Shown: positions 63,600 through 64,000 of the stretch, piece after piece
Position numbering within the stretch: the stretch's first letter is position 1
Layout of the letters: every line of letters starts with the position of its first letter
NCBI GenBank assembly: GCA_041652575.1
Contig: JBAZHC010000003.1
Span: 124,001 to 188,000 of the forward strand
Origin: Phycisphaerae bacterium
GTDB taxonomy: Bacteria > Planctomycetota > Phycisphaerae > Sedimentisphaerales > UBA12454
DNA: 64,000 nucleotides
Reading direction: 5' to 3'
Position numbers and translations under genes: made by a program
The notes under the pieces: model-generated
What the model was told of the DNA's origin: nothing
Databases searched by the model: none
Seen by the model: only the letters and a program-made list of their open reading frames with translations

Positions 63600-64000
63600 T
63601 CGGTCTTATGTCAGGTACGAGCGCTGATGGCGTCGATGCGGCAGTTATCGATATTAAAAATAACAAAGTCGATTTGCTGGCGTTCGATACCTTTGTTTAT
63701 TCGCCAACTCTGCGAAAAGATATTCTCGAAATGGGCGAACAGAAAATCTGCCGGCCTGCGGATATATCAAGTTTGAATTTTCTGCTCGGCGAAGTTTTTG
63801 TTGATGCCGTGATAAAGCTGTGCCGGAAAAATAAAATAAATTTAAAAACCATTGACCTTATCGGCTCACACGGCCAAACTATTTATCACAATCCCGAGGG
63901 CAAAATTCATTCAACTTTGCAGATTGGAGAACCATCTGTAATAGCCTATAAAACCGGGAAAACAGTGGTAGCTGACTTTAGACCAAAAGATATTGCCGCG
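63590..64000 (+). CDS. anmK: Anhydro-N-acetylmuramic acid kinase (clipped at window end)
   Basis: 137 codons are visible. The start MRIIGLMSGTSADGVDAAV is the family ATP-binding signature and IGSHGQTIYHNP the sugar-site motif, followed by TLQIGEPSVIAYKTGKTVVADFRPKDIA. The ATG overlaps the GH20 stop by 10 bases. The enzyme phosphorylates anhydro-MurNAc to MurNAc-6-P in cell-wall recycling. Confidence 0.93.
   Translation, partial: MRIIGLMSGTSADGVDAAVIDIKNNKVDLLAFDTFVYSPTLRKDILEMGEQKICRPADISSLNFLLGEVFVDAVIKLCRKNKINLKTIDLIGSHGQTIYHNPEGKIHSTLQIGEPSVIAYKTGKTVVADFRPKDIAA

Overview
The window looks like a chromosomal segment of a Planctomycetota bacterium, probably Phycisphaerae/Sedimentisphaerales-like. 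This rests on a TIGR03790-type secreted protein with a dockerin-like tail, two PEP-CTERM proteins, many conserved small hypothetical proteins, a type III glutamine synthetase and moderate GC. It is an inference from gene families, not a proven placement. I saw no rRNA, tRNA, CRISPR array or insertion sequence.

Layout. 1-1.5 kb: decayed ground, with a clipped gene, a reading frame split by an in-frame TGA, a fibronectin-III remnant and an exact 21-bp tandem array. 1.5-8.3 kb: housekeeping genes (D-amino acid aminotransferase, a 25-aa basic peptide, a cation exchanger, cobO, ispD, a TPR protein, tilS). 8.3-11.9 kb: secreted and surface proteins. 11.9-17.1 kb, minus strand: a tight seven-gene operon (SDR, pgsA-like, ribBA, lipoprotein, DUF1638, hemerythrin/RIC, ubiE/menG), whose SDR carries a palindromic repeat inserted in frame. 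17.3-26.2 kb: pdxJ, dapA, a 1303-aa ankyrin/TolB protein, then panB, a glycosyltransferase and mscS on the minus strand.

27.0-50.5 kb is a nitrogen-assimilation island. A NifA-like GAF/AAA+/Fis sigma-54 activator is followed by an outer-membrane barrel protein, three amt-glnK pairs, type III glutamine synthetase, gltB-gltD, nadE, carB and carA. Each of the four sigma-54 promoters (before the barrel gene, amt2, amt3 and glnN) has a textbook -24/-12 element. Upstream of each lies a pair of 12-bp palindromes (TACA-N4-TGTA type) exactly 30 bp apart centre to centre. A similar pair lies in the leader of the activator gene. This looks like a self-contained, undescribed ammonium regulon with its own operator code, and it is the strongest finding here.

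50.5-64 kb: a secreted carboxypeptidase-regulatory-like protein; an 806-aa fusion of a histidine kinase core, a CoA-disulfide-reductase-like flavoprotein and a rhodanese; an ECF sigma factor with a small membrane protein and a CpxP/CnrX-like protein leading into a TolC/MacA/ABC export system; then a cytoplasmic GH20 enzyme overlapping a clipped anmK (amino-sugar or muropeptide recycling). Several genes without Shine-Dalgarno sites have a -10 box placed so that transcription would start at the start codon (candidate leaderless mRNAs).
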